A DNA stretch of 64,000 bases from Alcaligenaceae bacterium (GCA_013416485.1 JACCEO010000001.1:124001-188000), one strand, 5' to 3'; shown: positions 8,732-19,400, numbered from the stretch's first letter. The notes: a model not told the origin generated them from the letters alone. A program made the numbers and translations.

Positions 8732-9502
8732 TTAGGGCGTAATTTCCTGGTTGTCGTTGTCTTCAGGCTTGGGTTCGCGTTTTTTCATAGCGCTGGCAAC
8801 CAGTAGCCCTACTTCAAACAACAAGCACAAAGGCACGGCCAACATGAATTGGCTAAGCACGTCAGGCGGGGTCACTACAGCGGCAATGACAAACGCCCCA
8901 ACAATGACATAACCACGTGCAGCACGCAGCTTTTCTACGGTAACCACACCGCTTTTTACCAGCAAAATAACGGCAATAGGTACTTCGAAAGTTACGCCAA
9001 AGGCCACAAACATGGTCATGACGAAGCTGACATAGGCCTCGATGTCGGGTGCTGGTGTGATGGATTCTGGAGCAAAGCCCGCGATAAAGTGAAATACCGT
9101 GCGAAACACCACAAAATAGCAAAACGCCATACCTAGAAGAAACAGCAAGGTACTAGAGGCGATCAGGGGTAGGGCTAGGCGTTGTTCGTGCTGGTATAAA
9201 CCAGGCGCGACAAAGGCCCAGGCCTGGTACAGCACTACGGGTAATGCCAAAACAAACGAGGTCATCATGGTGACTTTAACTGGCACCATGAAGGGGGTGA
9301 TAACCCCGGTGGCTATCATGCGGGTACCTTCAGGCAAGGACGCTAGCATGGGCTGAGCCAGCAGGTCATAGATGGCGGAAGGTCCTGGGTAGATAAATAG
9401 CACCACAAATACGACCAGAATAGCGAGGACGGCGCGTAGTAGTCGGGTGCGCAGCTCGATCAGGTGCGAGATAAAGCCTTCTTGGGGGGCGTCTGTTGTC
9501 AC
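8732..9502 (-). CDS. tatC: Sec-independent protein translocase subunit TatC
   Basis: 256 residues with six predicted membrane helices. The N-terminal 'FISHLIELRTRLLRA' is the conserved cytoplasmic segment that recognises twin-arginine signals. A conserved acidic family position appears in the first periplasmic and transmembrane region, and 'FEVPIAVILL' is in a central helix. It forms the receptor core of the Tat translocase with TatB. Its start overlaps the tatB stop by 4 bases, so translation is likely coupled. The Rieske protein and the binding protein at 54763 in this window carry Tat-type signals. Confidence 0.96.
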   Translation of the reverse strand: MTTDAPQEGFISHLIELRTRLLRAVLAILVVFVVLFIYPGPSAIYDLLAQPMLASLPEGTRMIATGVITPFMVPVKVTMMTSFVLALPVVLYQAWAFVAPGLYQHEQRLALPLIASSTLLFLLGMAFCYFVVFRTVFHFIAGFAPESITPAPDIEAYVSFVMTMFVAFGVTFEVPIAVILLVKSGVVTVEKLRAARGYVIVGAFVIAAVVTPPDVLSQFMLAVPLCLLFEVGLLVASAMKKREPKPEDNDNQEITP

Positions 9503-9936
9503 GTGGGCGTCCCTGTGGATTGATCAGGCTGCTTGACAGAGTCAGCAGCGGGGTTGGTGGTTGCCGCCGTATCCGTAGCGCCACTTGCTAGCGTGGTGGC
9601 TTCCTGCTTGACGTCATCGACCAAATTGGTCATAGATGTTGAGGCCTCTTTTAGGGCTTTTTGAGCCTCTTCTAAGGGGTTGCGCAGGGTGTTAGTTGCC
9701 TGCTGCATGGAATCTTTGACCGATTTGGCGGCGTCTTCCATTTGCCCCTTGATACTAGATATTTCTTCTAGATCCATTTCACGCTTGATGTCGGTTTTCA
9801 CGTCGCTTACATAGCGTTGAGCACGGCCAAGCAGATGGCCTATTGTGCGCGCCACTTTGGGCAGGCGTTCGGGGCCGATGACGACCAGCGCAATCACGCC
9901 GACCAGCATAAGTTCACTAAAGCTTACATCAAACAT
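9499..9936 (-). CDS. tatB: Sec-independent protein translocase subunit TatB
   Basis: 145 residues. The N-terminus MFDVSFSELMLVGVIALVV is the single membrane helix with the TatB-specific glutamate near residue 8, followed by the hinge GPERLPK and an amphipathic helix. The C-terminal half is a charged, Ala/Thr-rich tail of low complexity that varies between species. TatB works with TatC in substrate recognition. It lies between tatA and tatC. Confidence 0.95.
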   Translation of the reverse strand: MFDVSFSELMLVGVIALVVIGPERLPKVARTIGHLLGRAQRYVSDVKTDIKREMDLEEISSIKGQMEDAAKSVKDSMQQATNTLRNPLEEAQKALKEASTSMTNLVDDVKQEATTLASGATDTAATTNPAADSVKQPDQSTGTPT

Positions 9937-9963
9937 GTATCAGAGGCCTGTATAAAAAAACAT

Positions 9964-10197
9964 TTAGACGTCGGTCTTTTCTTTGGCTTGGACGTCTATG
10001 GTGTCATCAGTATGTACTTGCTTCTGAGTGACGGCGTCAGGCGTGCTGTCTTCGGCAGTGGCGTCTTTCATGCCTTTTTTGAAGCCTTTGACGGCGCCAC
10101 CTAGGTCTTCGCCCATGTTGCGTAGTTTTTTGGTGCCAAATACTAGTGCCACAATGACTAGCACGATAAGCCAGTGCCAAATGCTGAAACTACCCAT
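9964..10197 (-). CDS. tatA: Sec-independent protein translocase subunit TatA
   Basis: 77 residues, typical of TatA. The membrane helix ([16 protein letters not shown]) is followed by the FGTKKLR hinge and an amphipathic helix rich in Gly and Lys ([16 protein letters not shown]). TatA oligomers provide the protein-conducting step of folded-protein export. It is first in tatA-tatB-tatC and starts 12 bases after the upstream HIT gene ends, so it is probably transcribed with the his operon. Confidence 0.96.
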   Translation of the reverse strand: MGSFSIWHWLIVLVIVALVFGTKKLRNMGEDLGGAVKGFKKGMKDATAEDSTPDAVTQKQVHTDDTIDVQAKEKTDV

Positions 10198-10209
10198 AAT
10201 GTATCTCCG

Positions 10210-10578
10210 TTAAGCGGCAGGTGCCGCGCGTAAATCCCAGGGGCGTGGACCCCCGATAATATGAAAATGTAAGTGGGCAATTTCTTGCCCGCCATCGTTG
10301 CCTGTGTTGGTCAGAAGTCGGTACCCGCCTTCTGGGCCTGGGCGGCAGCCATTATCTATTGCCAATTTAGGTACTAGACTTAGCATTTTACCTAACCACA
10401 GCGAGTCCTCAGGCTGAATGTCATTCATGGACACAATATGCTGCTTAGGTATTAACAACAAGTGTACGGGAGCGGCAGGGTTTATGTCGTGAAACGCCAA
10501 AAATTCGTCGTCTTCATAGACTTTATTTGCAGGAATCTCGCCGTTGGCGATTTTGCAGAATAAACAGTGATCACTCAT
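10210..10578 (-). CDS. hinT: HIT-domain purine nucleoside phosphoramidase
   Basis: 122 residues, nearly all HIT domain. The N-terminal CxFCxI-type start (CLFCKIANGEIP) and the catalytic histidine triad HLHFHIIGG near residues 100-108 place it with HinT proteins, which hydrolyse AMP-lysine or aminoacyl-AMP-type phosphoramidates in the cytosol. It follows hisE by 2 bases and precedes tatA by 12, a linkage common in Burkholderiales with no known functional reason. Confidence 0.93.
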   Translation of the reverse strand: MSDHCLFCKIANGEIPANKVYEDDEFLAFHDINPAAPVHLLLIPKQHIVSMNDIQPEDSLWLGKMLSLVPKLAIDNGCRPGPEGGYRLLTNTGNDGGQEIAHLHFHIIGGPRPWDLRAAPAA

Positions 10579-10580
10579 GG

Positions 10581-10925
10581 TCAGTCCTTGGTGCGGCTGG
10601 CTTTTTCATCCAGCCCTGAAATGCCTTCGCGGCGTGCCAGTTCGGCCAGGACGTCTTCGGGACGCAAGCCATAATGGACCAGCGCAACTACGCAGTGAAA
10701 CCATAGGTCGGCGGTTTCGCTGACGATGCGCTGGGGCGTGTTGTCTTTGGCCGCCATGACCAGCTCGGTGGCTTCTTCACCGATTTTTTTCAGGAAAGAA
10801 TCCGGGCCTGTGGCCAAGAGTTTGGCAGCATAGGAGCTCGCTGGGTCGCCGCCATGCTGAGGCAAACGGGTTTGCAGTGTATCAGCTAGACGCGACAGGG
10901 TGTGTAAGGTGGAGTCTGTGGTCAT
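10581..10925 (-). CDS. hisE: Phosphoribosyl-ATP pyrophosphohydrolase HisE
   Basis: 114 residues, an all-helical MazG-like fold. The metal-binding '[13 protein letters not shown]' and '[13 protein letters not shown]' segments identify it. It hydrolyses phosphoribosyl-ATP to phosphoribosyl-AMP, the second step of histidine synthesis. In enterics this domain is fused to HisI; here the two are separate, overlapping by 4 bases, as is usual in betaproteobacteria. Confidence 0.96.
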   Translation of the reverse strand: MTTDSTLHTLSRLADTLQTRLPQHGGDPASSYAAKLLATGPDSFLKKIGEEATELVMAAKDNTPQRIVSETADLWFHCVVALVHYGLRPEDVLAELARREGISGLDEKASRTKD

Positions 10926-11326
10926 TTGTAGATAAGCTCGGGGTCTTTCAGGATGGGGTCTACAGCCACCCAGCTGGGGCCATTAGGCAGCCCATCTAGG
11001 CGGCGGTAAAAGCAACTGGTACGGCCGGTATGGCAGGCAATATCGCCTACCTGGGTGACCTTTAGCAAAATGACATCGCCATCGCAATCCAGACGAATTT
11101 CCTGAACCTGCTGGACATGACCGGATTCCTCACCTTTGCGCCATAAGCGTTGGCGCGACCGTGACCAATACACGGCACGGCCAGTGGCGAAGGTTTCGGC
11201 CAACGCCGTGGCATTCATCCAAGCCACCATTAGGACGGTGCCGCTGGCAGCGTCTTGGGCGATGGCGGGGATTAAGCCTTGCTTGTCGTAGACAACGGCG
11301 TCTATCCAGGCAGTGTTAGCTGTCAT
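10922..11326 (-). CDS. hisI: Phosphoribosyl-AMP cyclohydrolase HisI
   Basis: 134 residues. The zinc and magnesium motifs are visible: [19 protein letters not shown] and the C-terminal [11 protein letters not shown]. The enzyme opens the adenine ring of phosphoribosyl-AMP, the third step of the pathway. Four-base overlaps with hisF upstream and hisE downstream suggest coupled translation. Confidence 0.96.
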   Translation of the reverse strand: MTANTAWIDAVVYDKQGLIPAIAQDAASGTVLMVAWMNATALAETFATGRAVYWSRSRQRLWRKGEESGHVQQVQEIRLDCDGDVILLKVTQVGDIACHTGRTSCFYRRLDGLPNGPSWVAVDPILKDPELIYK

Positions 11327-12129
11327 GCAGATAGCCTGACGTTAATCCCTTGAGCGGCCATGAACTCTTTGGCTTGCTGCACGGTATATTCGCCATAGTG
11401 AAAAATACTGGCGGCCAGTACGCCACTAGCACGGCCTAGCAACACGCCATCGGCCAGATGCTGCAAATTACCCACACCGCCCGAGGCGATAACAGGCACA
11501 GCAACTGCATCGGCAACAGCACGGGTTAGTTCTAGGTCGAAGCCAGCTTTGGTGCCGTCGCGGTCCATGCTGGTTAGCAACAGTTCACCAGCGCCGTATT
11601 CAGCCATTTGGCGTGCCCAAGCGATGGCGTCCAGACCGGTGGCCTTACGACCGCCGTGTGTGTAGACCTCCCAGCGATCGGCTTCGCCGGGGGCGGATAC
11701 CTTGCGGGCATCAATGGCGACGACTATGCACTGTGAACCGTGAAAGTCGGCAGCTTCGCGTACCAGCTCAGGGTTGCTGACGGCAGCGCTATTGATAGAA
11801 ATTTTATCGGCGCCAGCGCTAAGTAGACGTTGAATGTCAGCCACTTGACGCACGCCCCCACCTACGGTTAGGGGGATAAAAATTTGCTTAGCGACGGCTT
11901 CAATAATGGGCAGAATTAAGTCGCGGCCATCGGTGGTGGCGGTGATGTCCAGAAAGGTGAGTTCATCGGCGCCTTGTTCGTTGTAACGTTGCGCGATTTC
12001 CACCGGATCACCCGCATCTACCAGGTCAACAAAGTTGACTCCTTTAACGACACGTCCGGCCGTAACATCCAGACAGGGAATAATACGGCGAGCCAGCCCG
12101 CTAGCAGGCGTGGTAGTGGCGGCGGTCAT
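11323..12129 (-). CDS. hisF: Imidazole glycerol phosphate synthase cyclase subunit HisF
   Basis: 268 residues, a (beta/alpha)8 barrel. The catalytic aspartates sit in [16 protein letters not shown] (strand 1) and [13 protein letters not shown] (strand 5), and phosphate-binding loops GGGVR and ASGGVGN are clear. It uses ammonia from HisH to form imidazole glycerol phosphate and AICAR. It ends 4 bases into hisI and starts on the last base of hisA. Confidence 0.97.
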   Translation of the reverse strand: MTAATTTPASGLARRIIPCLDVTAGRVVKGVNFVDLVDAGDPVEIAQRYNEQGADELTFLDITATTDGRDLILPIIEAVAKQIFIPLTVGGGVRQVADIQRLLSAGADKISINSAAVSNPELVREAADFHGSQCIVVAIDARKVSAPGEADRWEVYTHGGRKATGLDAIAWARQMAEYGAGELLLTSMDRDGTKAGFDLELTRAVADAVAVPVIASGGVGNLQHLADGVLLGRASGVLAASIFHYGEYTVQQAKEFMAAQGINVRLSA

Positions 12130-12872
12130 TACTCGGCCCTCAGGTCGTCGGCCAGTTGTTGGGCGGTGGCAAAGTCTATGGTGCCTTCGTAGATGCTACG
12201 ACCCAAGATGGCGCCTTCTATGCCTTCATCTTCGACGGCGCACAGCGCTTTGATGTCATCTAGATTGGTCACACCACCAGAGGCGATCACGGGAATGCGC
12301 ACATGGCGCGCAAGCGCCACAGTGGCTTCGATATTGACACCAGTTAGCATACCGTCGCGGCCGATATCAGTGTAGATGATGGCTTCGCAACCATAGTCTT
12401 CGAATTTTCTAGCCATATCCAGGACATCGTGGCGGGTGAGCTTGCTCCAGCCATCGGTGGCGATTTTTCCGTCGCGGGCGTCCAGGCCAACAATGATGTT
12501 GCCAGGGAAGGCGCTACAGGCGTCATGTAGGAAACCAGGGTCTTTGACGGCAGCTGTGCCTATGATCACATAGCTGATGCCGTTGTCCAGGTAGTTTTCT
12601 ATGGTATCCAGGTCGCGTATACCACCCCCAATTTGTACTGGGATGTCGTCAGCGACAGCGTTAACAATGGCACGTATGGCAGCACCGTTCTTTGGTTTGC
12701 CAGCCACGGCGCCGTTCAAGTCCACCAGATGCAAGCGGCGTGCGCCTTGATCTAGCCATTGGGTAGCCATAGCAGCCGGGTCGTCAGAAAAAATAGTCGC
12801 GTCGTCCAGGTCGCCCTGGCGTAGACGTACGCAGTGTCCGTCCTGAAGGTCGATAGCGGGGATGAGTAGCAT
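12129..12872 (-). CDS. hisA: ProFAR isomerase HisA
   Basis: 247 residues, a (beta/alpha)8 barrel homologous to HisF. The catalytic aspartate is in [16 protein letters not shown], and the second in YTDIGRDGM. It isomerises ProFAR to PRFAR by an Amadori rearrangement. It is separated from hisH by a 76-base gap with no gene, in which no convincing terminator is seen. Confidence 0.97.
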   Translation of the reverse strand: MLLIPAIDLQDGHCVRLRQGDLDDATIFSDDPAAMATQWLDQGARRLHLVDLNGAVAGKPKNGAAIRAIVNAVADDIPVQIGGGIRDLDTIENYLDNGISYVIIGTAAVKDPGFLHDACSAFPGNIIVGLDARDGKIATDGWSKLTRHDVLDMARKFEDYGCEAIIYTDIGRDGMLTGVNIEATVALARHVRIPVIASGGVTNLDDIKALCAVEDEGIEGAILGRSIYEGTIDFATAQQLADDLRAE

Positions 12873-12948
12873 GATCGATAAGCCGGTAAAGTCAGAGAGT
12901 GAAGTGAGAAGTATAAAAAAACCTGATTCAACAGGAGTTTAGGTGTTA

Positions 12949-13602
12949 TTAAGGGTGCCAATCAACAAAATTACGATACAACTGCAAGCCGTAGTATGCG
13001 CTTTTTTCTGGGTGAAATTGCACCGCAAAAATATTGTCGCGTGCTACAGCACAGGTAAAGCTTACCCCATATTGAGTCAGGCCAGCATTCAGGCGGTCAT
13101 CATCGGGTTGGGCGTAATAACTATGCACAAAATAAAAGTAAGACTGATCAGGAATCTGTGCCCACAAGGGGTGGTCCATTTGTTGCTGGACGCGATTCCA
13201 GCCCATATGGGGAACTTTCAGTAATTCAGTAGAGGTGTTGCCTGTACTGGCTGTGGCATAGAGTGGACCAGTGAATCGTTTAACGTTTCCGGGCAACACC
13301 TCTAGGCAGCGGATGTTGCCTTCGTCGCTATGGTCGAACAAGATTTGTTCACCGACGCATATGCCCAGTAGTGGTTTGTTGCGCGCTGCCCGTAATAGGG
13401 CATCGCGCAGGCCGGAGTTGTTCAGGTTAGCCATGCAGTCGCGCATAGCCCCCTGACCAGGGAATACTATCCGGGATGCCCGGTCTATTTCGCTTGCGCT
13501 ATTACAAATACGGATGTCTGCATCGGGTGCGGCAACCTGTAAAGCGCGGGCAACGGAATGGAAATTTCCCATGCCGTAATTAACAATGGCGATAGTATTC
13601 AC
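12949..13602 (-). CDS. hisH: Imidazole glycerol phosphate synthase glutaminase subunit HisH
   Basis: 217 residues, a class-I glutamine amidotransferase. The triad is C82 (GICVGEQ), H197 and E199 (FHPEKS). It hydrolyses glutamine and channels ammonia to HisF. The N-terminal [12 protein letters not shown] is typical of the family. It lies 25 bases downstream of hisB. Confidence 0.97.
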   Translation of the reverse strand: MNTIAIVNYGMGNFHSVARALQVAAPDADIRICNSASEIDRASRIVFPGQGAMRDCMANLNNSGLRDALLRAARNKPLLGICVGEQILFDHSDEGNIRCLEVLPGNVKRFTGPLYATASTGNTSTELLKVPHMGWNRVQQQMDHPLWAQIPDQSYFYFVHSYYAQPDDDRLNAGLTQYGVSFTCAVARDNIFAVQFHPEKSAYYGLQLYRNFVDWHP

Positions 13603-13627
13603 GGTAAGCCGTTATAAAAACGCAGGT

Positions 13628-14215
13628 TTAGAGTACGCCTTTGGTAGACGGAATGACGCCAGCATTGCGGGGGTCGAATTCAGTCGCCATACGCAGGGCG
13701 CGCCCAAAGGCCTTGAACACGGTTTCACACTGGTGGTGCGCGTTTTCGCCTTTCAGGTTGTCTATGTGTATGGTCGCTAAAGCGTGGTTGACGAAACCTT
13801 GAAAGAACTCACGGGTCAGATCTACGTCGAATTTACCGATGTGCGAGCGTGTGAAGGGCAGGTTGTAGTACAAGCCTGGACGACCGGAGAAATCGATAAC
13901 GACGCGCGATAAGGCTTCGTCTAAAGGCACATACGAGTGACCATAACGGCGTAGGCCGGCTTTGTCACCGACGGCGGCGGCAAAGGCCTGGCCCAGGGTA
14001 ATACCTACGTCTTCGACGGTGTGGTGATCGTCGATGTGGGTATCGCCATCACAGTGTATGTTCAGGTCAATCAAGCCGTGGCGAGCGATCTGGTCCAACA
14101 TGTGATCCAGAAACGGAACACCGGTATTAATGGTCTGTTGGCCAGTGCCATCCAGATTGATGGAAACACGCACGCGTGTTTCGTTGGTATTACGGGTAAT
14201 GTCTGCTGTACGCAT
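13628..14215 (-). CDS. hisB: Imidazoleglycerol-phosphate dehydratase HisB
   Basis: 195 residues, the monofunctional dehydratase without the histidinol-phosphatase domain found in enterics. Metal-binding His clusters are present in [21 protein letters not shown] and the C-terminal copy [11 protein letters not shown] separate histidinol-phosphatase must therefore be encoded elsewhere. The gene directly follows hisD with only 9 bases between, where related operons carry hisC. Confidence 0.97.
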   Translation of the reverse strand: MRTADITRNTNETRVRVSINLDGTGQQTINTGVPFLDHMLDQIARHGLIDLNIHCDGDTHIDDHHTVEDVGITLGQAFAAAVGDKAGLRRYGHSYVPLDEALSRVVIDFSGRPGLYYNLPFTRSHIGKFDVDLTREFFQGFVNHALATIHIDNLKGENAHHQCETVFKAFGRALRMATEFDPRNAGVIPSTKGVL

Positions 14216-14224
14216 AATGAAAAC

Positions 14225-15565
14225 TTAATCAGTGGGGTTAAGGCGGTAGCTGGCGCTGGCAGCGTGGGCGTGTAGCCCTTCGCCATGTGCCAGGGTAGCT
14301 GCGATACGCCCCAGGGTTTGGGCGCCGTCTTGAGATACATGAATAAGACTGCTGCGCTTCTGGAAATCATACACGCCTAACGGTGACGAGAACCGGGCTG
14401 TGCGCGACGTGGGTAAAACATGGTTAGGGCCGGCGCAGTAATCGCCTAAGGCTTCTGAACTGTAGCGACCCAAGAAAATGGCGCCGGCATGGCGAATTTT
14501 GTCTGCCCATATCTGTGGGTTTTCAGTGGAAATTTCCAAGTGTTCGGGGGCAATGTTATTGGCAATCTGGCACGCTTCGTCTAGGTCTTTTACCTGAATT
14601 AAGGCACCTCGTTGGCTTAGGCTGGTGCGTATGATGTCGGCACGCGGCATACTGGGCAACAAGCGAACGATGGCGTCCTCTACTTGATCCAGGTAGGCAG
14701 CGTCTGGGCACAGCAAGATGGCTTGTGCTAATTCGTCGTGCTCGGCCTGCGAGAATAAATCCATAGCGATCCAGTCGGCAGGTGTGCTGCCGTCACAGAT
14801 GACCAAGATTTCGCTGGGGCCGGCGATCATGTCTATACCCACGATACCAAACACACGGCGTTTGGCGGCAGCGACGTAAGCGTTGCCGGGGCCAACGATT
14901 TTATCGACAGCCGGGATACTGTCTGTGCCATACGCCAACGCACCTACGGCTTGGGCACCACCTATACCCCAAACCTGGCTGACTCCACAGATGGCAGCTG
15001 CAGCCAGTACCATAGGGTTGTGCACACCATCGGGGGTGGGGGTGACCATAATAATGTCAGTGACACCAGCCACTTTGGCTGGTAGGGCATTCATTAGCAC
15101 TGACGAGGGGTAGGCAGCTTTTCCGCCGGGTACATACAGCCCCACACGGTCTAAGGGTGTGACTTTTTGGCCTAGCACCGTGCCATCGGCTTCGGTGTAA
15201 GTCCAGCTTTCAGCACGTTGTCGTTCATGGTAGCTACGTACACGCTGAGCGGCCGTTTCAAGTGCTTTACGTTGGTCCAGGGGTAGGGTATCTAAGGCGT
15301 GTTGGCATTGTTGCTGCGTAATTTCCAATGCCGCCATTGTTGTTGCCGTGCAGCCATCAAAGCGCTGTGTGTATTCCAGCACAGCCTGATCGCCGCGCGC
15401 CTGGACATCTTTTAAGATGGCCGCTGTGGCGTGTTCTATGGACTCGTCTTGCGAGGCATCGAAGGCCAGCAGCTGGCGTAGCGTGCTATTGAACTGTTCT
15501 GCAGCGGAATGTAAACGTTTAATGACAGGCATAGTGGTGGTTTGGCAATAACGTAGTGTATTCAA
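14225..15565 (-). CDS. hisD: Histidinol dehydrogenase HisD
   Basis: 446 residues. Family motifs include the long conserved stretch around [18 protein letters not shown], the [12 protein letters not shown] loop and the zinc-site IAGPSEILV and QAEHDE. It oxidises L-histidinol to histidine in two NAD-dependent steps. The order murA-hisG-hisD is conserved. The next gene is hisB, not hisC. Confidence 0.97.
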   Translation of the reverse strand: MNTLRYCQTTTMPVIKRLHSAAEQFNSTLRQLLAFDASQDESIEHATAAILKDVQARGDQAVLEYTQRFDGCTATTMAALEITQQQCQHALDTLPLDQRKALETAAQRVRSYHERQRAESWTYTEADGTVLGQKVTPLDRVGLYVPGGKAAYPSSVLMNALPAKVAGVTDIIMVTPTPDGVHNPMVLAAAAICGVSQVWGIGGAQAVGALAYGTDSIPAVDKIVGPGNAYVAAAKRRVFGIVGIDMIAGPSEILVICDGSTPADWIAMDLFSQAEHDELAQAILLCPDAAYLDQVEDAIVRLLPSMPRADIIRTSLSQRGALIQVKDLDEACQIANNIAPEHLEISTENPQIWADKIRHAGAIFLGRYSSEALGDYCAGPNHVLPTSRTARFSSPLGVYDFQKRSSLIHVSQDGAQTLGRIAATLAHGEGLHAHAASASYRLNPTD

Positions 15566-15598
15566 TCAGTGTATACCGTAACCCGTTTCATTCACGGT

Positions 15599-16270
15599 TT
15601 AGGTAGTGGAAGCACGTGCGAACGCGTCAATAAAAGGTTGTAGACGTTGGCCGCGGGTTTTTAACGAGGCCTGATTAATAATAAGGCGTGATGAAATATA
15701 CGCGACATCTTCGACGGCAACCAAGTGGTTCGCCTTCAGAGTGTTGCCGGTAGACACTAGGTCAACGATGGCATCGGCTAAGCCCACCAAGGGCGCCAAC
15801 TCCATGGAGCCGTATAGCTTGATGATGTCTACATATACGCCTTTGCGGGCAAAGTGTTCGCGAGCAGCTTGTACGTATTTGGTGGCGATGCGCAAGCGCG
15901 AACCCTGGTGCACGGCGGCTTCGTAGTCAAAGCCTTCGCGTACCGCAACACATAAACGGCACTGTGCAATGTTCAGGTCTATAGGCTGGTATAAACCACC
16001 TAGTTCTTGCGCCGTGTGTTCGTTAAGTACGTCTTTGCCAGCAATGCCGAAGTCAGCGGCGCCATATTGCACATAGGTGGGCACGTCGGATGCCCGCACA
16101 ATAATTAATTGCAGGTCAGGGTTGCTGGTAGGCAGTATCAGCTTGCGCGATGTTTCAGGATTTTCTGAAACCTGTACGCCAGCAGCGGCCAGCAAAGGCA
16201 TGGTTTCATCAAAGATACGGCCTTTGGACAATGCCAGGGTGAGTGGCTTGGATTGGCTAGCGGGACTCAT
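15599..16270 (-). CDS. hisG: ATP phosphoribosyltransferase HisG, short form
   Basis: 223 residues, the HisG-S type that lacks the C-terminal regulatory ACT-like domain of the roughly 300-residue long form. The N-terminal [18 protein letters not shown] and the PRPP loop [12 protein letters not shown] are clear. Short HisG is active only in a complex with HisZ; no hisZ is in this window, so it should lie elsewhere. It catalyses the first committed step of histidine synthesis. Its start overlaps the murA stop by 4 bases. Confidence 0.97.
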   Translation of the reverse strand: MSPASQSKPLTLALSKGRIFDETMPLLAAAGVQVSENPETSRKLILPTSNPDLQLIIVRASDVPTYVQYGAADFGIAGKDVLNEHTAQELGGLYQPIDLNIAQCRLCVAVREGFDYEAAVHQGSRLRIATKYVQAAREHFARKGVYVDIIKLYGSMELAPLVGLADAIVDLVSTGNTLKANHLVAVEDVAYISSRLIINQASLKTRGQRLQPFIDAFARASTT

Positions 16271-17538
16271 GAGGGCGTGGGGCTCCGACGTATGCGTTGG
16301 ATGTTGGCGCCTACCGAGCGCAGTTTATCTTCCATGCGTTCGTAGCCGCGATCCAAGTGGTAGATGCGTTCTATGGTGGTGTCGCCTGTGGCGGCTAGGC
16401 CGGCGATGACTAGGCTGGCAGATGCACGCAGGTCAGTGGCCATAACCGTGGCGCCCGATAGCTCAGGGACCCCGGTGACTATGGCTGTGTGGCTGTCGAT
16501 CTCGATTTGAGCACCCATGCGCACTAGTTCTTGAACGTGCATGTAGCGATTTTCAAAGATATTTTCCGTGATGACGGCAGTGCCTTCGGCAATGGTATTC
16601 AGGGCCATAAGCTGAGCCTGCATGTCGGTCGGGAAACCGGGGTATTCCTGGGTACGAAAACCGATGGCTTTAGGCCGCTGATGCATGCTGGCGTGTATCC
16701 AGTCCGTGCCGCAGTCTATGGTCATGCCAGCGTCACGCAGTTTGTCGATAATGGCACCCATAGTGTCTGGGGCGGCTTGGCGCAGCATGATGTCGCCGCC
16801 AGTGGCACCCACGGCGCATAGAAAGGTACCCGCTTCGATACGGTCAGCCACCACATAATGGTTGGCGCCATGCAAGCGTTCTACGCCATCGATAATGATG
16901 CGATCTGTGCCGTGACCGGAAATGCGTGCACCCATTTTGTTCAGGAGTTCCGCCAGATCACTGATCTCAGGTTCACGAGCGGCGTTTTCCAGGGTGGTGC
17001 GGCCGTCGGCAAGCACGGCAGCCATCATTAAGTTTTCTGTGCCGGTAACGGTGACCATGTCGGTGCGTATGGACGCGCCTTTCAGGCGGCTAGCCTTGGC
17101 AACCACAAAACCGTGCTCGATGTGGATTTGGGCCCCCATCGCTTCCAGCCCTTTGATGTGTTGATCCACTGGCCGTTGGCCTATGGCACAGCCGCCAGGT
17201 AGGCTGACGCGAGCCTCACCAAACCGAGTCAGTAAAGGACCTAGCACCAGGATGGAAGCACGCATGGTTTTTACTAATTCGTAGGGGGCTTCGATGCTAG
17301 TGATTTGGCCAGCTGACAAGCTGACGGTGTTGTTATTGCCACGTTCGGACTGTACACCCAACTGGCCCAGCAAACGTAAGGTGGTACCTATGTCGTTTAG
17401 GTCGGGTACATTTTCCAGAGTGAGCGTGTCAGCGGTCAGCAGACTGGCGCACAGTATGGGCAGAGCAGCATTTTTTGCCCCTGATACCGTGATTTCGCCG
17501 TTCAGGCGTTGGCCACCGGTAATCAGTAGCTTATCCAT
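16267..17538 (-). CDS. murA: UDP-N-acetylglucosamine 1-carboxyvinyltransferase MurA
   Basis: 423 residues. The substrate pair K22-N23 (SGAKNAALP) and the catalytic C117 ([13 protein letters not shown]) are present; the cysteine is the residue that fosfomycin alkylates. It transfers enolpyruvate from PEP to UDP-GlcNAc, the first step of peptidoglycan synthesis in the cytosol. It overlaps the preceding BolA gene by 8 bases and hisG by 4. Confidence 0.98.
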   Translation of the reverse strand: MDKLLITGGQRLNGEITVSGAKNAALPILCASLLTADTLTLENVPDLNDIGTTLRLLGQLGVQSERGNNNTVSLSAGQITSIEAPYELVKTMRASILVLGPLLTRFGEARVSLPGGCAIGQRPVDQHIKGLEAMGAQIHIEHGFVVAKASRLKGASIRTDMVTVTGTENLMMAAVLADGRTTLENAAREPEISDLAELLNKMGARISGHGTDRIIIDGVERLHGANHYVVADRIEAGTFLCAVGATGGDIMLRQAAPDTMGAIIDKLRDAGMTIDCGTDWIHASMHQRPKAIGFRTQEYPGFPTDMQAQLMALNTIAEGTAVITENIFENRYMHVQELVRMGAQIEIDSHTAIVTGVPELSGATVMATDLRASASLVIAGLAATGDTTIERIYHLDRGYERMEDKLRSVGANIQRIRRSPTPS

Positions 17539-17779
17539 TCGGGTTGGCCTTGTATTCTGCAGGAGTCAGGGTGCGCATGGACAGGGCATGGATTTCTGCT
17601 TTCATGCGTTCGCCCAAGGCAGCGTAAACCAACTGGTGGCGGGCGATTAGGCGTTTGCCTTCAAAAGCGTCGCTAACGATCAGGGCTTCGAAATGAGACC
17701 CATCACCTTGAACTTCCAGGTGCTGGCAAGCCAGGTTGTCGGCAATGTACTGATGAACGTTTTCTGGGGTAGGCAACAT
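17531..17779 (-). CDS. BolA family protein (IbaG-like)
   Basis: 82 residues, matching the BolA fold. The conserved C-terminal segment [16 protein letters not shown] with H and the final [14 protein letters not shown] are typical of IbaG/YrbA, the member always found beside murA. BolA proteins bind iron-sulfur clusters with monothiol glutaredoxins. It starts 5 bases after the ABC permease gene ends and runs 8 bases into murA. Confidence 0.92.
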   Translation of the reverse strand: MLPTPENVHQYIADNLACQHLEVQGDGSHFEALIVSDAFEGKRLIARHQLVYAALGERMKAEIHALSMRTLTPAEYKANPNG

Positions 17780-17784
17780 AGCAA

Positions 17785-18579
17785 TTAATTCCGGAGTTTA
17801 TAGCCGCTGGCCAGCAGGCGTAATGCCAGGGCGCACAACACAATAAAGACGCCACTGACGACGATAAGGCTGTGCCAGGGTGAAACGTCAGAGACGTGGA
17901 AGAAACCATACCGGAAGCCGTCTATGGTGTAGAAGATCGGGTTCCAGCGCGAAATAGTCTGCCAGAAGGGCGGCAGGCTGTGTATAGAATAGAACACGCC
18001 AGACAGGAAGGTGGCAGGCATGATCAAAAAGTTTTGGAAGGCGGCCAGTTGATCGAATTTTTCCGACCATAGCCCGGCAATTAAGCCTAAACAAGCCATA
18101 ATGCCGCAGGATAAGACGGCAAAAACCAGTACCCACAGCAGATTTGCAATGTGCAGTGGCGCAAAATATAAAGATACCAACCAGACGAAAAAGCCCACGC
18201 ACAAACCGCGCGCTATGGACGCCAAAAGGTAGGCACTGAAAATTTCCCTATGCGATAGCGGTGGTAGCAGAATGAATACCAAGTTACCGGTAATACGGCT
18301 TTGTATCAGGGACGACGATGGATTTGCAAAGGCATTTTGCAGCATGCTCATCATCATCAGGCCGGGGATTAGGAAGGCCGTATAAGGAATGCTGCCATAG
18401 ACTTGTACCCGCCCTTCAAGCACGTGCGCAAAAATAAGCAGATATAACAGCGCCGTAATTACGGGTGCCGCTATGGTCTGGAAAGCCACTTTCCAGAAGC
18501 GAGTTAGTTCTTTACGTAATAGGGTGGGAAAGCCCGAACCCATATCGGTACGGGGTTTGATAATAGGGGGCGTGCTCAT
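17785..18579 (-). CDS. ABC-2 type export permease
   Basis: 264 residues with six predicted membrane helices and the ABC-2 family pattern around PGLMMMSMLQNAFANPSSS and the C-terminal FLSGVFYSIHSLPPFW. It pairs with the ATPase gene just upstream (4-base overlap), forming a YadGH-like exporter. The substrate is unknown; the pair is regularly found between bolA-murA and the mla genes in Burkholderiales. Confidence 0.88.
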   Translation of the reverse strand: MSTPPIIKPRTDMGSGFPTLLRKELTRFWKVAFQTIAAPVITALLYLLIFAHVLEGRVQVYGSIPYTAFLIPGLMMMSMLQNAFANPSSSLIQSRITGNLVFILLPPLSHREIFSAYLLASIARGLCVGFFVWLVSLYFAPLHIANLLWVLVFAVLSCGIMACLGLIAGLWSEKFDQLAAFQNFLIMPATFLSGVFYSIHSLPPFWQTISRWNPIFYTIDGFRYGFFHVSDVSPWHSLIVVSGVFIVLCALALRLLASGYKLRN

Positions 18580-19367
18580 GCAGTGACCTTTTTTTGCTGC
18601 TCGTTGTGCATAATGCGCACAAAAGCGTCTTCAAGATCGTTGCCACCTACCCGTGCCAACAACGCTTGGGTGGTGTCTAGGGCGACGACTTGGCCGTTTT
18701 TTAACATGGCTATGCGGCCGCATAAGGCTTCGGCTTCTTCCAGGTAGTGGGTAGTTAGCAAAATAGTGTGGCCAGCTTTGTTCAGCCGCGAGATAAATTC
18801 CCACAAGGTACGGCGTAGATCCACGTCTACCCCAGCAGTGGGTTCATCCAGAATAATAACGGGCGGGCGATGTACCAAGGCCTGGGCAACCAGTACGCGA
18901 CGCTTCATGCCGCCCGATAGGGCACGCATATTGGTATTGGCTTTGTCATCCAGGCCCAGATTGGCTAGGACCTCGTCTATCCAGTCATCGTTGTTGCGCA
19001 GACCAAAATATCCCGATTGCAAACGCAGAGTTTCACGGACAGTGAAAAACGGATCGTAAACAATTTCCTGCGGTACAACACCTAGCGACTGGCGAGCTTG
19101 CCGGAAGTCGGTGATGACATCGTGGCCACAAACGCGGGCTTGGCCAGAGGTGGCATGAGCCAAACCGGCAATGATGGAAATTAGCGTGGTTTTACCCGCA
19201 CCGTTAGGACCTAGCAGACCGAAGAATTCGCCGTGCTCGATAGTGAGGCTGACGTCATCCAGGGCTTGAAAGCCGTGTCGTACAGGAGCGGAAGGAAGCC
19301 AGTCTTTCCAATTACGGGCACGAGGCGCGTAGATTTTTGAGATATGTTCTAAAGAGAGTGCAGGCAT
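18576..19367 (-). CDS. ABC transporter ATP-binding protein (YadG-like)
   Basis: 263 residues. Walker A GPNGAGKTTL, signature LSGGMKRRV and Walker B VIILDEPTAGVD are intact, so it should hydrolyse ATP. It powers the ABC-2 permease encoded next. It starts 63 bases after mlaC ends, with a hairpin in that gap, so it may be transcribed with, or partly insulated from, the mla genes. Confidence 0.92.
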   Translation of the reverse strand: MPALSLEHISKIYAPRARNWKDWLPSAPVRHGFQALDDVSLTIEHGEFFGLLGPNGAGKTTLISIIAGLAHATSGQARVCGHDVITDFRQARQSLGVVPQEIVYDPFFTVRETLRLQSGYFGLRNNDDWIDEVLANLGLDDKANTNMRALSGGMKRRVLVAQALVHRPPVIILDEPTAGVDVDLRRTLWEFISRLNKAGHTILLTTHYLEEAEALCGRIAMLKNGQVVALDTTQALLARVGGNDLEDAFVRIMHNEQQKKVTA

Positions 19368-19382
19368 GATAAACAGAAAGCC

Positions 19383-19400
19383 CGGCTCGAAATTGAGCCG
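19383..19400 (-). terminator. Small hairpin between mlaC and the ABC exporter genes
   Basis: CGGCTC (19383-19388) and GAGCCG (19395-19400) form a perfect 6-bp stem with a 6-nt loop, in the 63-base gap after mlaC. On the minus strand it is followed by GGCTTTCTGTTT, so at most a weak terminator. Confidence 0.35.
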
